This document shows positions 17,603 to 26,039 of a DNA stretch of 64,000 nt, piece by piece. Source of the DNA: Myxococcales bacterium (GTDB lineage: Bacteria; Myxococcota_A; Polyangia; Polyangiales; GCA-016699535); contig JACKDX010000001.1 in the NCBI GenBank assembly GCA_020633325.1, positions 124,001 through 188,000 of the forward strand, given 5' to 3'. The position numbers were made by a program, and so were the translations under genes. Within the stretch, counting starts at the first letter, position 1; the number at the start of each line of letters is the position of its first letter. The notes under the pieces were generated by a model. It saw only the letters and a program-made list of their open reading frames with translations. It did no database searches and was not told where the DNA came from.

Positions 17603-18109
17603 GTGCCAGGCCGGCTTTCATTGGCATCGTTAACCGCCGTCCATCAGAGTCTTGCCCAGGAAGGCATCGGATTACAGACCCTGGAGTCAGTTTTGGAAGT
17701 ATTCTCGATGGAAGCGAAACCCGACAAGCCACTATCAGAGTTGCTAAGCATCGCGCGGGTCGGGGTGCGTCGCATTCTATGCGAACCCCTTGGCTCACAG
17801 GCATCGCTTTCGGTATATACCGTGGACCCTATGGTGGAAGACGCCGTGCGCGAGGCGATTGTTCCTGCAAACCCCACCAAGGTGGCTTTTGCACCTCAGC
17901 TTCGTCAGGAGCTAATCCACTCAGTAAGAACCTATGTCGCAGGTACATCGTCGGGCAGGTGCATCTTGGTAACGCAACCTGACGTACGCCGCCCTCTGTG
18001 GCTAGTGCTTAGTCCAGAATTCCCCAGCCTGACCGTGCTGAGCTACGATGAGATCGCGCCAGCGTACCGGCTCAAGATCCTCGGAAACGTGACGCCAGCC
18101 GCAGCCTAG
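17603..18109 (+). pseudogene. C-terminal fragment of a FlhA/SctV export gate protein
   Basis: The 168-residue frame matches the cytoplasmic C-terminal domain of the flagellar or type III secretion export gate (FlhA / SctV family). Evidence is EGIGLQTLESVLEVFS, the VYTVDPMVEDAVREAI segment, and the diagnostic end PSLTVLSYDEIAP followed by LGNVTP. A full protein is about 690 residues with eight transmembrane helices, and none of that is here. The open frame extends upstream only to a TAG at 17549. No other secretion genes are present, so this is a relic. Its stop lies 4 bp before the left 48-bp repeat. Confidence 0.72.
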
Positions 18110-18112
18110 AAG

Positions 18113-18160
18113 CGCGGAAAAGCTGTTGACCGACTAGGAGCAAATCTCCAGAAGTAAGAG
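18113..18160. repeat. 48-bp direct repeat, left copy (3' end of an FHA gene)
   Basis: Exactly identical to 22911-22958. Read on the minus strand it encodes LTSGDLLLVGQQLFR, the usual end of a myxobacterial FHA domain. The bases on both sides differ between the copies. Together the two copies bracket the McrBC and toxin-antitoxin genes. Confidence 0.9.
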
Positions 18161-18285
18161 TTCCGCCTCATTCTTCCGCCTGGAAGGCGGGCCAGGAGCG
18201 ACGCATCAAGCCCGGATCTTCTCCTCGTGGGCAGGGCGTGGACTTGACCCTGCAGAGTTCCTGCATTGGGCAACGACGCGCCGTC

Positions 18286-19332
18286 CTAATCGCTAGGCGT
18301 CGCCCCTTCGACCAGTTCAAGAAGGTCTTTGTGGATGGCTGCCCAACTTTGGTTTAGGTCGATGGCGCGGATGGAGATGTCGTGATCTGCCAGTTTGTAT
18401 TGCAAGTTGGAGACTCCTCCCGTGGCTGCATATAAAAGAATGCCCTTTGGCTTCGGGCCGGGTGTAGCTCTCAGATGGGTTAGATATGTTAGCAACTGAT
18501 AGAGATGGCTGGATATAAGCTTTTTTGCAGTGTTGTGGTGGGTTTGATAGGGCGTGGCATAGTATTTTGTTTCCATCACGATCCTGGAAGTATTGTTCGT
18601 CAGGGTAATGTCTGTGCGCATGTCAGGAAGCCATTTGGGATCTGAACTTGTCGTGGCGTCTAGATCCCATGCCACCTTTTTTGCTTCTACATGGAAGGTA
18701 TCCTGTTCTCGACGCAAAAAGTTGCGGACAAAGTTCTCGAACAGCATGCCCATTTCCTGCTCGTTGGCGTTGAAGGGGTGAAAACGCTTAGAGCCCGTCC
18801 GTTCGTCTGGCAGATAGCTGCGCGCAACTAGATTCGCGATCTCGACCATGAACCTATAACGCGCGAGGTTTCGGTGGAGTTGAACTTTGCTAATACTTGC
18901 GATTGATAGCTTAATATCGGCAACAGACCCCATGCGTTGACAGTGGCTACGCAACTGAACCCTCAACCTGCTGTCCAACTCAGGCACTTCCAGCAGCGTA
19001 CGCATGGCAGCCTTTATCACTCGGTTATGTGGCACATCATGGGACAACTCATCGACCGAACACGCCGCGTGTCCTCGGGGCAGCAGGCAACGGCTAATGC
19101 TTTCGGTCAGCAAGAACTTACCGCGGAGCCGTGGCCCTTCCTCGTGCGCCACTATGTATCCCCGGTCCAAACCGCCGCGAAGCAAGTGCCCAACTCCCAC
19201 GCCCAAGACCTTTGCAAGCAGGTGCTCGACCCGATGCCCGGCCAATGCATCGGTGCTGACGAGGCCACGAGCCTCAAGACGATCCCATGCATAACAGAGG
19301 AGATAATAAATGTTCTGGATTGGGATCGGCAT
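18286..19332 (-). CDS. mcrC: McrC, nuclease subunit of a McrBC restriction system
   Basis: The 348-residue protein begins PIPIQNIYYLLCYAWD, the hallmark N-terminus of McrC. It ends with a PD-(D/E)xK nuclease core: LPDMRTDITL (Asp241) and IVMETKYY (Glu254, Lys256). McrC is recruited by the McrB GTPase hexamer and cuts DNA containing modified cytosines. Its ATG overlaps the mcrB stop by one base (TGATG), which indicates translational coupling. All key residues are present, so the subunit should be active. Confidence 0.93.
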   Translation of the reverse strand: MPIPIQNIYYLLCYAWDRLEARGLVSTDALAGHRVEHLLAKVLGVGVGHLLRGGLDRGYIVAHEEGPRLRGKFLLTESISRCLLPRGHAACSVDELSHDVPHNRVIKAAMRTLLEVPELDSRLRVQLRSHCQRMGSVADIKLSIASISKVQLHRNLARYRFMVEIANLVARSYLPDERTGSKRFHPFNANEQEMGMLFENFVRNFLRREQDTFHVEAKKVAWDLDATTSSDPKWLPDMRTDITLTNNTSRIVMETKYYATPYQTHHNTAKKLISSHLYQLLTYLTHLRATPGPKPKGILLYAATGGVSNLQYKLADHDISIRAIDLNQSWAAIHKDLLELVEGATPSD

Positions 19333-21956
19333 CAGGTGTCGCTTAGGAGCTTATCAACCTCATCTTGCGCACGTTCTGGTTGATCGAACCAGTATTCACG
19401 TAGCAACGGCTTAAGCTCTGTGCGAACGATGCGTTGGTACCACTCTGGATCTGGGTCACGACTTGGAGACCTGCAAAAATAGCTGTGGCCGATGCAAAAG
19501 CCGCTCCCCAGGTTTGGGTCTGCCTCAATTTGCTCGTTCAAGCGAGTGAGTCGAGAGATTATTAAGTCACGAAGTCTTGAATCTGCGCCTATACGCTCCA
19601 AGGCGTTTCGGAAAGCATCTTGACGATAACCCGGCGGGACATCAACAAAGGCAAAGCGGCGCCGAAGTGCATAATCGACCATGGCGAGCGACCGATCGGC
19701 TGTGTTCATGGTGCCTATAATGTAAACGTTGTCGGGGACGTAAAAACGCTCACCCTCTTTGCTGTAGGCAAGCGAGATCGACCAATCTTCTGCGCGCTTG
19801 TCTGCTTCGAGGAGTAAGAGCAGTTCACCGAAAATCTTGCTCAGGTTCCCGCGATTGATTTCATCGATAATGAACACGTACGGCGATGTTGGGTCTTGAA
19901 GCGCGCTCTTACAGAACCGCAAAAAAGGACCATCGATGCGTTCGAACTTGCCCCCGTCGGTGGGCCGATAGCCTTGTATGAAATCTTCGTACGCATAGGA
20001 CTGGTGAAACTGCACCTGCCCAATTTGGGCTAGATCTTTGGCCTCTAGCAGCAAATAGGCAAGACGTTTCGCAAAGTAGGTTTTACCGACACCGGGCGGC
20101 CCTTGCAGGATGAGGTTTTTCTTATGACGCAGCAGTTCTTCAGCTTCGGTCACCGTTGCTTCTGGAAGGAAGAGGTCATCTCTAGCATCCGCTAATGTGT
20201 AGGCACTGGGCATTGCCGCAGGCGGAAGGCTGTCACCTAGGCCCAAGAGTTGACGAATATCTGCAACGAGATCAGGGTATCTACCAATATCAGTGAGGGT
20301 CTTCGTGACGAAGCGATATTTGCTTGGGTCGCGGATCCACGGGCCCTTTGTCTTCCAGTCAATGGAGCGAACATGCTGAAAGCTCTTACGTTGGGGATCA
20401 AATCGGTATTCCGATGATACTATGCCATAGCCAAGGATATTGTGGGTTCCTTGCTTGGCAAAGACGATGTCACCCACTTCCATTTCATGGCAAAACTGAT
20501 AGCAGGCCCAGCCAGCATTTATTGGACGGGCTCCACCTCCGCGATATTCCTGGATCGCTTGACGAATGGACCGAACATCAGCGTAGGTGGACAAATCTCC
20601 AAGGAAGTCCCAACCGATAGCTAGTATGCCTTCCTTGTAAAACTCCTCGAAATACTCTCCTCCTGGACCCGGTTGGTAAAGCCAAACGCGCTCTCTTGGC
20701 CGAGCTTCATCAGAGCTTTCGGCGGCGTCCGGTTCCACGTCTTTACCAGGTGTAGCGCTCACAAGACGCTCGCATAAATGCTCTAGCTCCCAAAAGGTGA
20801 TACCGACGCCTTTTGCTAGGCTGGTGAACACCCTCGCGAACTCAAGATATCCATCCGCGCGTTCGACAACTCGCCCAAGCAATCCGTCTGCCTGTAGCGC
20901 CTCTCGTGCGGAACTGTAGAAAAGGGGCCATGCGTCTGGCTGCTGAAAATGCCAGAAGGCACTCGCCAAAAAAGGCACCCGTTTCGGCTGTAGCTGGCGC
21001 TTAGTAGCGATGCCAGCCGCCACCTGTCTCTCAAGATAGTCAATAAGAGCTTTTATCTTTGCTCTGGCATCGGCCGCGCTTTGCGGTAGTGAGTATGCGG
21101 CCCTTAGCTGCTCAGGAAAATCATTGTCGCCGCTGAGGTACTTGTGTAGATCGTTTAGATATTTTGCGCCCGAGTAGGCGTTGAGACCCAATACGTTCCA
21201 TTCGTTCTGGACTTTACTGTAGAACGTGTTGCGGAAACTGTCGAAGGAGATCTTGTTTTCAGTAAACTGTTTGACGAGGTCTGCGAGCAGCGGAAGTATC
21301 TCAAGGCGCTTTCGATCCCTGACGTGATGCCCCTCGATCCACAGCTCATCTTGCTGGGCGTTGTCCCAGTGTCTGCGCCAATCCTCAATGGCGGGTGTCG
21401 TCACTGGTGGAATGGATTCTCCTCGCTCCCGTGCCCGAACGCGCAATTGCCATTCCTTTTCCAGGTTCTTGGTCACCTGGTCAGCGAGCAGCGTGCCGGA
21501 CATCTGCGCATCCCAGTTACCGCCAGCAAATTCATCTGTGTCGAGTTCCTTTCGCCGAATCAATGGCGTTCTGGATAAGAAGTCGAACCGGACATCGACA
21601 AAACGGGCGACACGACCCTGCTTTGCCTGCGCATCGTTCCAATGAGTCTCCTCGTAAGGGCTCCGAGTAATATAGCCGGCACCCACAAGCCCTCGGGGTT
21701 CTTCGTTAACGCGGGTCAAGAAAACACGGCTACCAAGGGGTATGTGTCTGACGTTGCCACAGCTCCACCGACCGCTAGCTGTGCCCGTTTTCTCAAGAGC
21801 GGCTATCTGCTCATCGAGGTCTGGCCATTCATAACGCTTCGGATTCCAGATGAGTAAATACGCCTCCTCAGGTTGCTTCTGGAAAACTTCAAGAGGCGGT
21901 GACGCATGGGACTGTGGCGCTTCAGACACGGCTTTGACCTGAGCGCAGGTTAACAC
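19332..21956 (-). CDS. mcrB: McrB-type AAA+ GTPase with two EVE-like reader domains
   Basis: The protein has 874 residues. An EVE/PUA-like module occupies about 33-135 (LLIWNPKRYEW, GRWSCGN, GSRVFLTR). A helical middle region follows. A second EVE-like module occupies about 426-545 (GILAIGWDFLGDL, VGDIVFAKQG, ILGYGIV). The AAA+ motor spans about 585-780, with Walker A GPPGVGKT (619-626), Walker B FIIDE (695-699) followed by NRGN, and the sensor NTADRS (751-756). McrB translocates along DNA and activates McrC; the N-terminal modules are presumed to recognise the modified base. Two reader modules in one chain are uncommon. The start is a GTG without a clear ribosome site, so the first ~30 residues are uncertain. 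Confidence 0.88.
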   Translation of the reverse strand: MLTCAQVKAVSEAPQSHASPPLEVFQKQPEEAYLLIWNPKRYEWPDLDEQIAALEKTGTASGRWSCGNVRHIPLGSRVFLTRVNEEPRGLVGAGYITRSPYEETHWNDAQAKQGRVARFVDVRFDFLSRTPLIRRKELDTDEFAGGNWDAQMSGTLLADQVTKNLEKEWQLRVRARERGESIPPVTTPAIEDWRRHWDNAQQDELWIEGHHVRDRKRLEILPLLADLVKQFTENKISFDSFRNTFYSKVQNEWNVLGLNAYSGAKYLNDLHKYLSGDNDFPEQLRAAYSLPQSAADARAKIKALIDYLERQVAAGIATKRQLQPKRVPFLASAFWHFQQPDAWPLFYSSAREALQADGLLGRVVERADGYLEFARVFTSLAKGVGITFWELEHLCERLVSATPGKDVEPDAAESSDEARPRERVWLYQPGPGGEYFEEFYKEGILAIGWDFLGDLSTYADVRSIRQAIQEYRGGGARPINAGWACYQFCHEMEVGDIVFAKQGTHNILGYGIVSSEYRFDPQRKSFQHVRSIDWKTKGPWIRDPSKYRFVTKTLTDIGRYPDLVADIRQLLGLGDSLPPAAMPSAYTLADARDDLFLPEATVTEAEELLRHKKNLILQGPPGVGKTYFAKRLAYLLLEAKDLAQIGQVQFHQSYAYEDFIQGYRPTDGGKFERIDGPFLRFCKSALQDPTSPYVFIIDEINRGNLSKIFGELLLLLEADKRAEDWSISLAYSKEGERFYVPDNVYIIGTMNTADRSLAMVDYALRRRFAFVDVPPGYRQDAFRNALERIGADSRLRDLIISRLTRLNEQIEADPNLGSGFCIGHSYFCRSPSRDPDPEWYQRIVRTELKPLLREYWFDQPERAQDEVDKLLSDT

Positions 21957-22102
21957 CTAGCGCATTGCAAGTCCATTGCGTTGACTCCTTTCACGGTTAG
22001 GAGCGGCGGTTATGTATTGAAAGAGCCGTTCGGGTTGGGACCTGTCGTACAACCACGTCGTGCGGCACCCGGCCGCGTTAGGCGTTTACGAACCTGAAAC
22101 TG

Positions 22103-22474
22103 TCACAGCTCTAAAATCTGAGAAGCGCGCAAGTGTTCAATGATATGCGTATCCCCGGTAGCCAAGCGCCAACGTCGCAAAGATGCATGGGCAACTAGAA
22201 GTCGATCAAAGGGGTCTCGAGTCCACTCAACATCTGTCGCGGATTGAAACCAATTCAACGCCGGCGGGTCGTCAACTAACCAACGACTATCCTGGACTAA
22301 ATTGACAATTGTCATCGAACGCGCAAATTTTATCCGTCCACACTCGGCTAGAAACTTTATCTCCAGCAAACTTGCTGGAGATACCACTAAGCTACCTTCG
22401 TAACGCTGCAGGCATGCACTTCGCGGATGCTCTCGTTCGAGCCAAAGCAATGCATTTGTATCAAGTAGGATCAT
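22103..22474 (-). CDS. vapC: PIN-domain toxin (VapC family)
   Basis: Starting at the ATG at 22474 gives a 123-residue PIN nuclease beginning MILLDTNALLWL. Acidic metal ligands are visible in LDTNA, in TRDPFDRLLVA and in LATGD. VapC toxins cleave tRNA or rRNA. The ATG overlaps the antitoxin stop by 4 bp (ATGA), the usual coupled arrangement. A longer upstream frame exists but lies inside the antitoxin gene. The toxin lies on the same strand as mcrBC and inside the 48-bp repeats. Confidence 0.88.
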   Translation of the reverse strand: MILLDTNALLWLEREHPRSACLQRYEGSLVVSPASLLEIKFLAECGRIKFARSMTIVNLVQDSRWLVDDPPALNWFQSATDVEWTRDPFDRLLVAHASLRRWRLATGDTHIIEHLRASQILEL

Positions 22475-22737
22475 CGCCCGCGGCGTTTCCTCTTGGCCGG
22501 CTTTTTTACTAGGCGAAGCCCACTCGACCCGCTTTGCCACGTCCACATCCCTTGCTCAACGAGCAGGCTCGTCTCCGCAAAAATCGGAACTCGCTTTTTC
22601 TTGACTGGCAGCCGACGCTCAACTCCAACGCGAAACAATTTGCCACGCCGCTCAATGATTATTGGATGACCACGTTCCACATCATCCAACAGTTGAGAAA
22701 AATTCTGTCGAGCTTCCGAAGCAGAGTATTTTTTCAT
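22471..22737 (-). CDS. Phd/YefM-type antitoxin
   Basis: From the ATG at 22737 the protein has 88 residues and starts MKKYSASEARQNFSQLLDDV, the DNA-binding N-terminus of Phd/YefM antitoxins. A basic C-terminal part follows (VKKPAKRKRRGR) that should wrap the toxin. An in-frame ATG at 22752 exists, but its five extra codons are the operator palindrome itself, and the promoter predicts transcription starting at 22737. The antitoxin should repress its own promoter and neutralise the PIN toxin encoded next. Confidence 0.85.
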   Translation of the reverse strand: MKKYSASEARQNFSQLLDDVERGHPIIIERRGKLFRVGVERRLPVKKKRVPIFAETSLLVEQGMWTWQSGSSGLRLVKKPAKRKRRGR

Positions 22738-22772
22738 TTGTACAATGTACAATTCGATAAGCTATCCGTCAA
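22738..22772 (-). promoter_or_regulatory. Toxin-antitoxin promoter with palindromic operator
   Basis: Minus-strand -35 TTGACG (22767-22772), a 17-bp spacer and -10 TACATT (22744-22749). The perfect palindrome TTGTAC-ATT-GTACAA (22738-22752) covers the -10 and ends directly at the antitoxin ATG. This is the expected autoregulatory operator. The geometry puts the transcription start on or next to the A of the ATG, so the mRNA is probably leaderless. Confidence 0.7.
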
Positions 22773-22899
22773 GGAGCCGCGGCAAAGGGAGTAAGTCGGC
22801 GATAGCGACTCCGCCATGCCCAACGTAAATAGCACCGTTGCGTAGGTGCCGAGAAACATTCCGGGCTCGCGCTTCTCGACCTTGTTCAGTGACGTGAGC

Positions 22900-23213
22900 T
22901 TAAAAACTCACGCGGAAAAGCTGTTGACCGACTAGGAGCAAATCTCCAGAAGTAAGAGCCACCGCTCTATGACTTGGAACGCGCAAATAGGTACCGTTGG
23001 AACTGCCTACGTCCGTGAGATCAGCTTGCCGCGGTCTTGATTGATACGGCAATGAAGACCTGAGACGTAACCGTCATCCGGAAAGAGGACGTCGCCACGC
23101 TCGCGTCCCAAGTGCAATCCCGCCGTGGGCAAGGTCATCTTGCCACAAGTCGAGCTGCTCTTCGGGCTCATTCTCCCCTGGTGCTGGGACAATCGCGCTG
23201 CGCTGTGTGGCAT
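22900..23213 (-). pseudogene. FHA-domain gene fragment with frameshift
   Basis: On the minus strand one frame gives GLHLGRERGDVLFPDDGYVSGLHC and stops at TAG (23007-23009). The neighbouring frame continues the same domain with LTDVGSSNGTYLRV and GDLLLVGQQLFR to TAA at 22900-22902. The two halves are consecutive parts of one FHA domain of the type common in myxobacteria, so a frameshift lies near 23020. The N-terminal portion of the parent protein is missing. The 3' end contains the right 48-bp repeat. Confidence 0.75.
22911..22958. repeat. 48-bp direct repeat, right copy (inside the FHA pseudogene)
   Basis: Identical to 18113-18160. Here it is the natural 3' part of the FHA reading frame, which continues upstream for at least 60 codons. 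This suggests the right copy lies in the host gene and the left copy is the displaced or duplicated end. Confidence 0.9.
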
Positions 23214-23228
23214 GGGCTGCGAGCACGC

Positions 23229-23567
23229 CGTGATTTCACCAAGGTTGAGCTTCGCATCGCGAAGATCACCGCCGCAGAGCGCGTGGCCAAAAGCGACAAG
23301 CTTTTGCGCCTCACTGTCGATTTAGGCGAACCCGAGCCTCGGAAAATTCTGGCAGGCATCGGCAAGAGCTACGAACCCGAGCGGTTGATCGGTAAGCAAG
23401 TTGCCGTGGTGGCGAATCTACCGCCGCGCACTATGATGGGCTTGCAATCCCAGGGCATGGTCTTGGCAGCTAGCGACGAGACGGGTGGCACGAACCGCAC
23501 AGCGCGCAAGCTACCGATCTACAGAGGCCAATTTAGAGAACCTGGCATGCATTTTGCATATTTTTAA
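23229..23567 (+). pseudogene. Fragment of methionyl-tRNA synthetase C-terminal tRNA-binding domain
   Basis: From about 23229 the frame reads RDFTKVELRIAKI, LGEPEPRKILAGIGKSYEPE, then VVANLPPRTMMGLQSQGMVLAA. This is the OB-fold tRNA-binding domain that ends bacterial MetRS (also seen in CsaA-like proteins). Upstream sequence in this frame is unrelated, and after LAASDETGG the ending is not the normal one. About 85 residues of a ~670-residue enzyme remain, with no catalytic domain, so I call it a relic. Confidence 0.68.
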
Positions 23568-23729
23568 CAATCGAACATCGCGGGCTCGTTGATGACACAA
23601 AGAGGTTTCCATGGATTGTAACAAACGAATTTCCCACTGGCTGAGACTCTACAAGGTTGTCAATTTCGCCTTGCACTGAATTGAAGGGGTGCTACTACCA
23701 TTTGCGAATACGAAAATAGGAGACGAGTT

Positions 23730-24894
23730 ATGCACCGGAAATTTATGGTTAAACAAATTGTTGCAGCAACCTTGGTGGCGCTATTGCCGTTTCAGCTTTG
23801 TGACAGCAGGCTGCGCGCTGCAGGCTGATTCAGACGCTGCACAAGACAACTCCGCATCTACCGCTCAGCTCGTGGAGATGGTCGAACAGCATTCCCTTGC
23901 AAATTTTCAGCAAGAACTCCCTGATCTTTTGGGCCAGATCATCAGTGGAACGCGCTTTGTGTTTAGCGAAGAAAGTGGTCGTGGCCTTGCCAAATGGACT
24001 GCCTCGTCGTGTCTGAGCACAAGCATAACCCTGTGTGGCTTAGATGCGCTCATTCCGTGGTTTGAGTTTTCCAATGGCGTTTGCGATGATCCCGAAACAC
24101 GTTGCGCCCAAGGCGGCCCCACCTGGGCAGACCTCAAACGCCGCAAGCCCGACCTGACGCAAGTCTTAGAAGAAGCCAAGTCGTTCATGACGAACCAAAT
24201 CATTTGGGCACCTATCTTTGCGGAGCTTCGCGCGCGGGGTCATGAGGAGTGGGTCGAGCACATCGAGCCCTGGACAAGAGACAGTGCTGCTGCATTCCGG
24301 CCCCCACTCGCGGCAGGCGGACTTCAGACTTTTGATGCTTACTCCGTTGCAAGTCTGGCCAAACTGTTGTTAGGGGTGGGGGCGGCTTTCGCAGCTGTCC
24401 TGATGCTCTACCTCACCTATCGCTCTGCCGTAGATGTGACAACGCAGGTTTTCGTCCCCAATATCGTGGCAACGTCCGCAGCGGGCGAGGAAGCGGATAC
24501 GCTTGGCGCTCTTGCAGAAAAAACTGCAGCGGTCGATGAAGCAATACGGGCACACCAAGGGCTGGTCGACGCTTTAGAACAAGAGGCTACTGATGCCATC
24601 AATGCGTACGAGGACGGTGAAAAGACACCAGCCGACATGGAAGCGCTTGCCGCAAGACTTGAGGATATTGCGAAAGCTATCGATCTCTCGGGTCAAGCTC
24701 TGCTGCAACAAGGACGAGCGGTTGACGCGCATAGGCGGGCGTTGGCGGAAGCCGGCGTTACCGGCCCAGAGCTCGATGCAGCCGAGGCGGCTTTCTTCAA
24801 AGCGGCGGACCACAGTTTCGCCGATGGTCGCATTCTTGAGCAGTTAGATGGTTGGATCAATGACCTGCGGGGAATTCCGTTCGACCCCCCATGA
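23730..24894 (+). pseudogene. Lipoprotein gene with a frameshift just after the signal peptide
   Basis: ATG 23730 has an ideal ribosome site (GGAG, 7-bp spacing) and encodes a signal MHRKFMVKQIVAATLVALLP, but this frame stops at 23829. The neighbouring frame is open to 24894 and enters with FVTAGCALQAD. Removing one T in the CTTTGTG run near 23797 joins them into a normal lipoprotein signal ending in TAGC, so a one-base insertion (or assembly error) is the simplest reading. The ~370-residue body has paired Cys, a transmembrane segment (LLLGVGAAFAAVLMLYL) and a coiled-coil-like end. The family is unknown; the N-lipid anchor plus internal membrane segment recalls the genes at 11138 and 13181. 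Confidence 0.7.
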
Positions 24895-25278
24895 GCTGTA
24901 GTAGTTTCGACGGTGCACCAATCCGCCGCCTCTGTGTTCGCTGTCTACACTAGGTATAGGCTTGATCGTACAGCCGACGCTTGGCACGCAAAGGGATTCC
25001 GAAAAGGGGATAGGCGGGTTCGAGGACGGAGCCACGGTGCAATGGTTGACGTTCGGCAAGAACAAAACGGCTCTTGGACAGCCGTGGCGGAGCAGGCTCC
25101 GCTGTAACGACCAGGGTTTGGTGCCGATGGCGTCCGAGCCGATGAGGAAGCATTGAGCCACACGCGCTGAGCCACAACGCAACAAAACCTCAGCATAAGC
25201 AAACCTTAGCCGGAAAATAACAAGGAGAGTTGACGGGTCCCGTGGCGCTGAGGTGGCCGCTCGGGACAATGCTGTATC
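24895..25278. other. Intergenic stretch, 384 bp
   Basis: No convincing gene. A minus-strand open frame covers the stretch (24844-25452), and one part, VCTRCGGKIKITAFF at about 25290-25340, recalls the zinc motif of IS91-type transposases. Everything around it is unlike a transposase, so it is at most a tiny relic. Confidence 0.35.
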
Positions 25279-25794
25279 GTGGGCATCGAAGAACGCTGTG
25301 ATTTTTATCTTGCCGCCGCACCGTGTGCAAACACTTCCATCGACTTGAAGACGCGTGCTAGAAGCTTGGCCCACGAGGTGCGCTTTTGTCTTAAAGGTCA
25401 TCCTAAAGAAATCGAGCTGCGCTTGGTCTGCATCCTGGTGTACAGCAGCCACGACCTGGCTTCGGTCGTTGGCATGGGCGGCAAGCTAGCCAACATCGTG
25501 TTGCTAGACAGCCTTTACTCTCGTCCGGAACGTTTTTGCGAAGTGGCTAAGCGAGCAGCCCTCATGTCGGTTGGTTTCGATTTTCCAAGGACGGGCAAAA
25601 CCTATCACATGAACCGGAGACTGAGCAACGCGGTCAAACATGCGATTGACTGCCACCAACTGTCAGAAACGACTATCGAAAGTCTATCCTCCGTGCCGCA
25701 TTCCTTCAGGGCACTGGTCATGCAAACTACTCAGCGCCACGGAGCCAGGCCGTCCAAACACTTAACGCCGGTCCTGAAGTGGTTATGGCATTAG
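25279..25794 (+). CDS. Hypothetical protein
   Basis: This is an open frame of 171 codons. The second half looks coding: mixed helices such as RFCEVAKRAALMSVGFDF and RRLSNAVKHAIDC, with a Trp/His end. The first ~50 codons overlap a competing frame on the other strand, so the true start may be internal, for example at the ATG near 25474 (MGGKLANIV). I recognise no family. It ends 12 bp inside the convergent small membrane protein gene. It lies in the degraded island and may itself be a fragment. Confidence 0.4.
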   Translation: MGIEERCDFYLAAAPCANTSIDLKTRARSLAHEVRFCLKGHPKEIELRLVCILVYSSHDLASVVGMGGKLANIVLLDSLYSRPERFCEVAKRAALMSVGFDFPRTGKTYHMNRRLSNAVKHAIDCHQLSETTIESLSSVPHSFRALVMQTTQRHGARPSKHLTPVLKWLWH

Positions 25795-26025
25795 GCGTTT
25801 GGCCGTAGCGTAATACTCCTCAAAACGCGGATAGGCTAGGATTTGCTGCACTGCCGCAATGCCGATAACAGACAATCCTCCCTGTATGTCTTGATTGAGC
25901 AGCAAAAATAGGCCGCACAAAGCAATCACGTCGTTAATCGCCCAGTTGATCAACAGTGAAGGTTGCATCCAAAATAGAATCGACAAGAGGCGTTTTTGCG
26001 CTTCGGACAGTGTGTCCTGGCTCAC
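25783..26025 (-). CDS. Small membrane protein with two hydrophobic helices
   Basis: The 80-residue protein starts at GTG 26025. It has two hydrophobic stretches (MQPSLLINWAINDVIALCGL and LSVIGIAAVQQILAY) and a polar, charged C-terminus. No family was recognised. It could be a small inner-membrane protein. It converges with and overlaps the hypothetical gene at 25279 by 12 bp and lies next to the IS relic. Confidence 0.45.
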   Translation of the reverse strand: MSQDTLSEAQKRLLSILFWMQPSLLINWAINDVIALCGLFLLLNQDIQGGLSVIGIAAVQQILAYPRFEEYYATAKRLMP

Positions 26026-26039
26026 AGGTGGTTGAATAC

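Noticed and set aside
18178..18192. Terminator hairpin CCGCC-TGGAA-GGCGG after mcrC
   Set aside because: The stem is good but there is no T-run on either side; it may simply be a chance inverted repeat.
18113..22958. CRISPR array suggested by the repeated 48-mer
   Set aside because: There are only two copies, 4.75 kb apart, and they are FHA coding sequence; no spacer pattern or cas genes.
23112..23228. N-terminal part of the open frame carrying the MetRS fragment
   Set aside because: It overlaps the FHA relic on the other strand and shows no MetRS similarity, so the fragment is taken to begin near 23229.
24844..25452. Minus-strand open frame of 202 codons with a CTRCGGKIKITAFF motif
   Set aside because: Only this short motif recalls an IS91-type transposase; the rest is unlike any transposase, and the frame overlaps better candidates at both ends.
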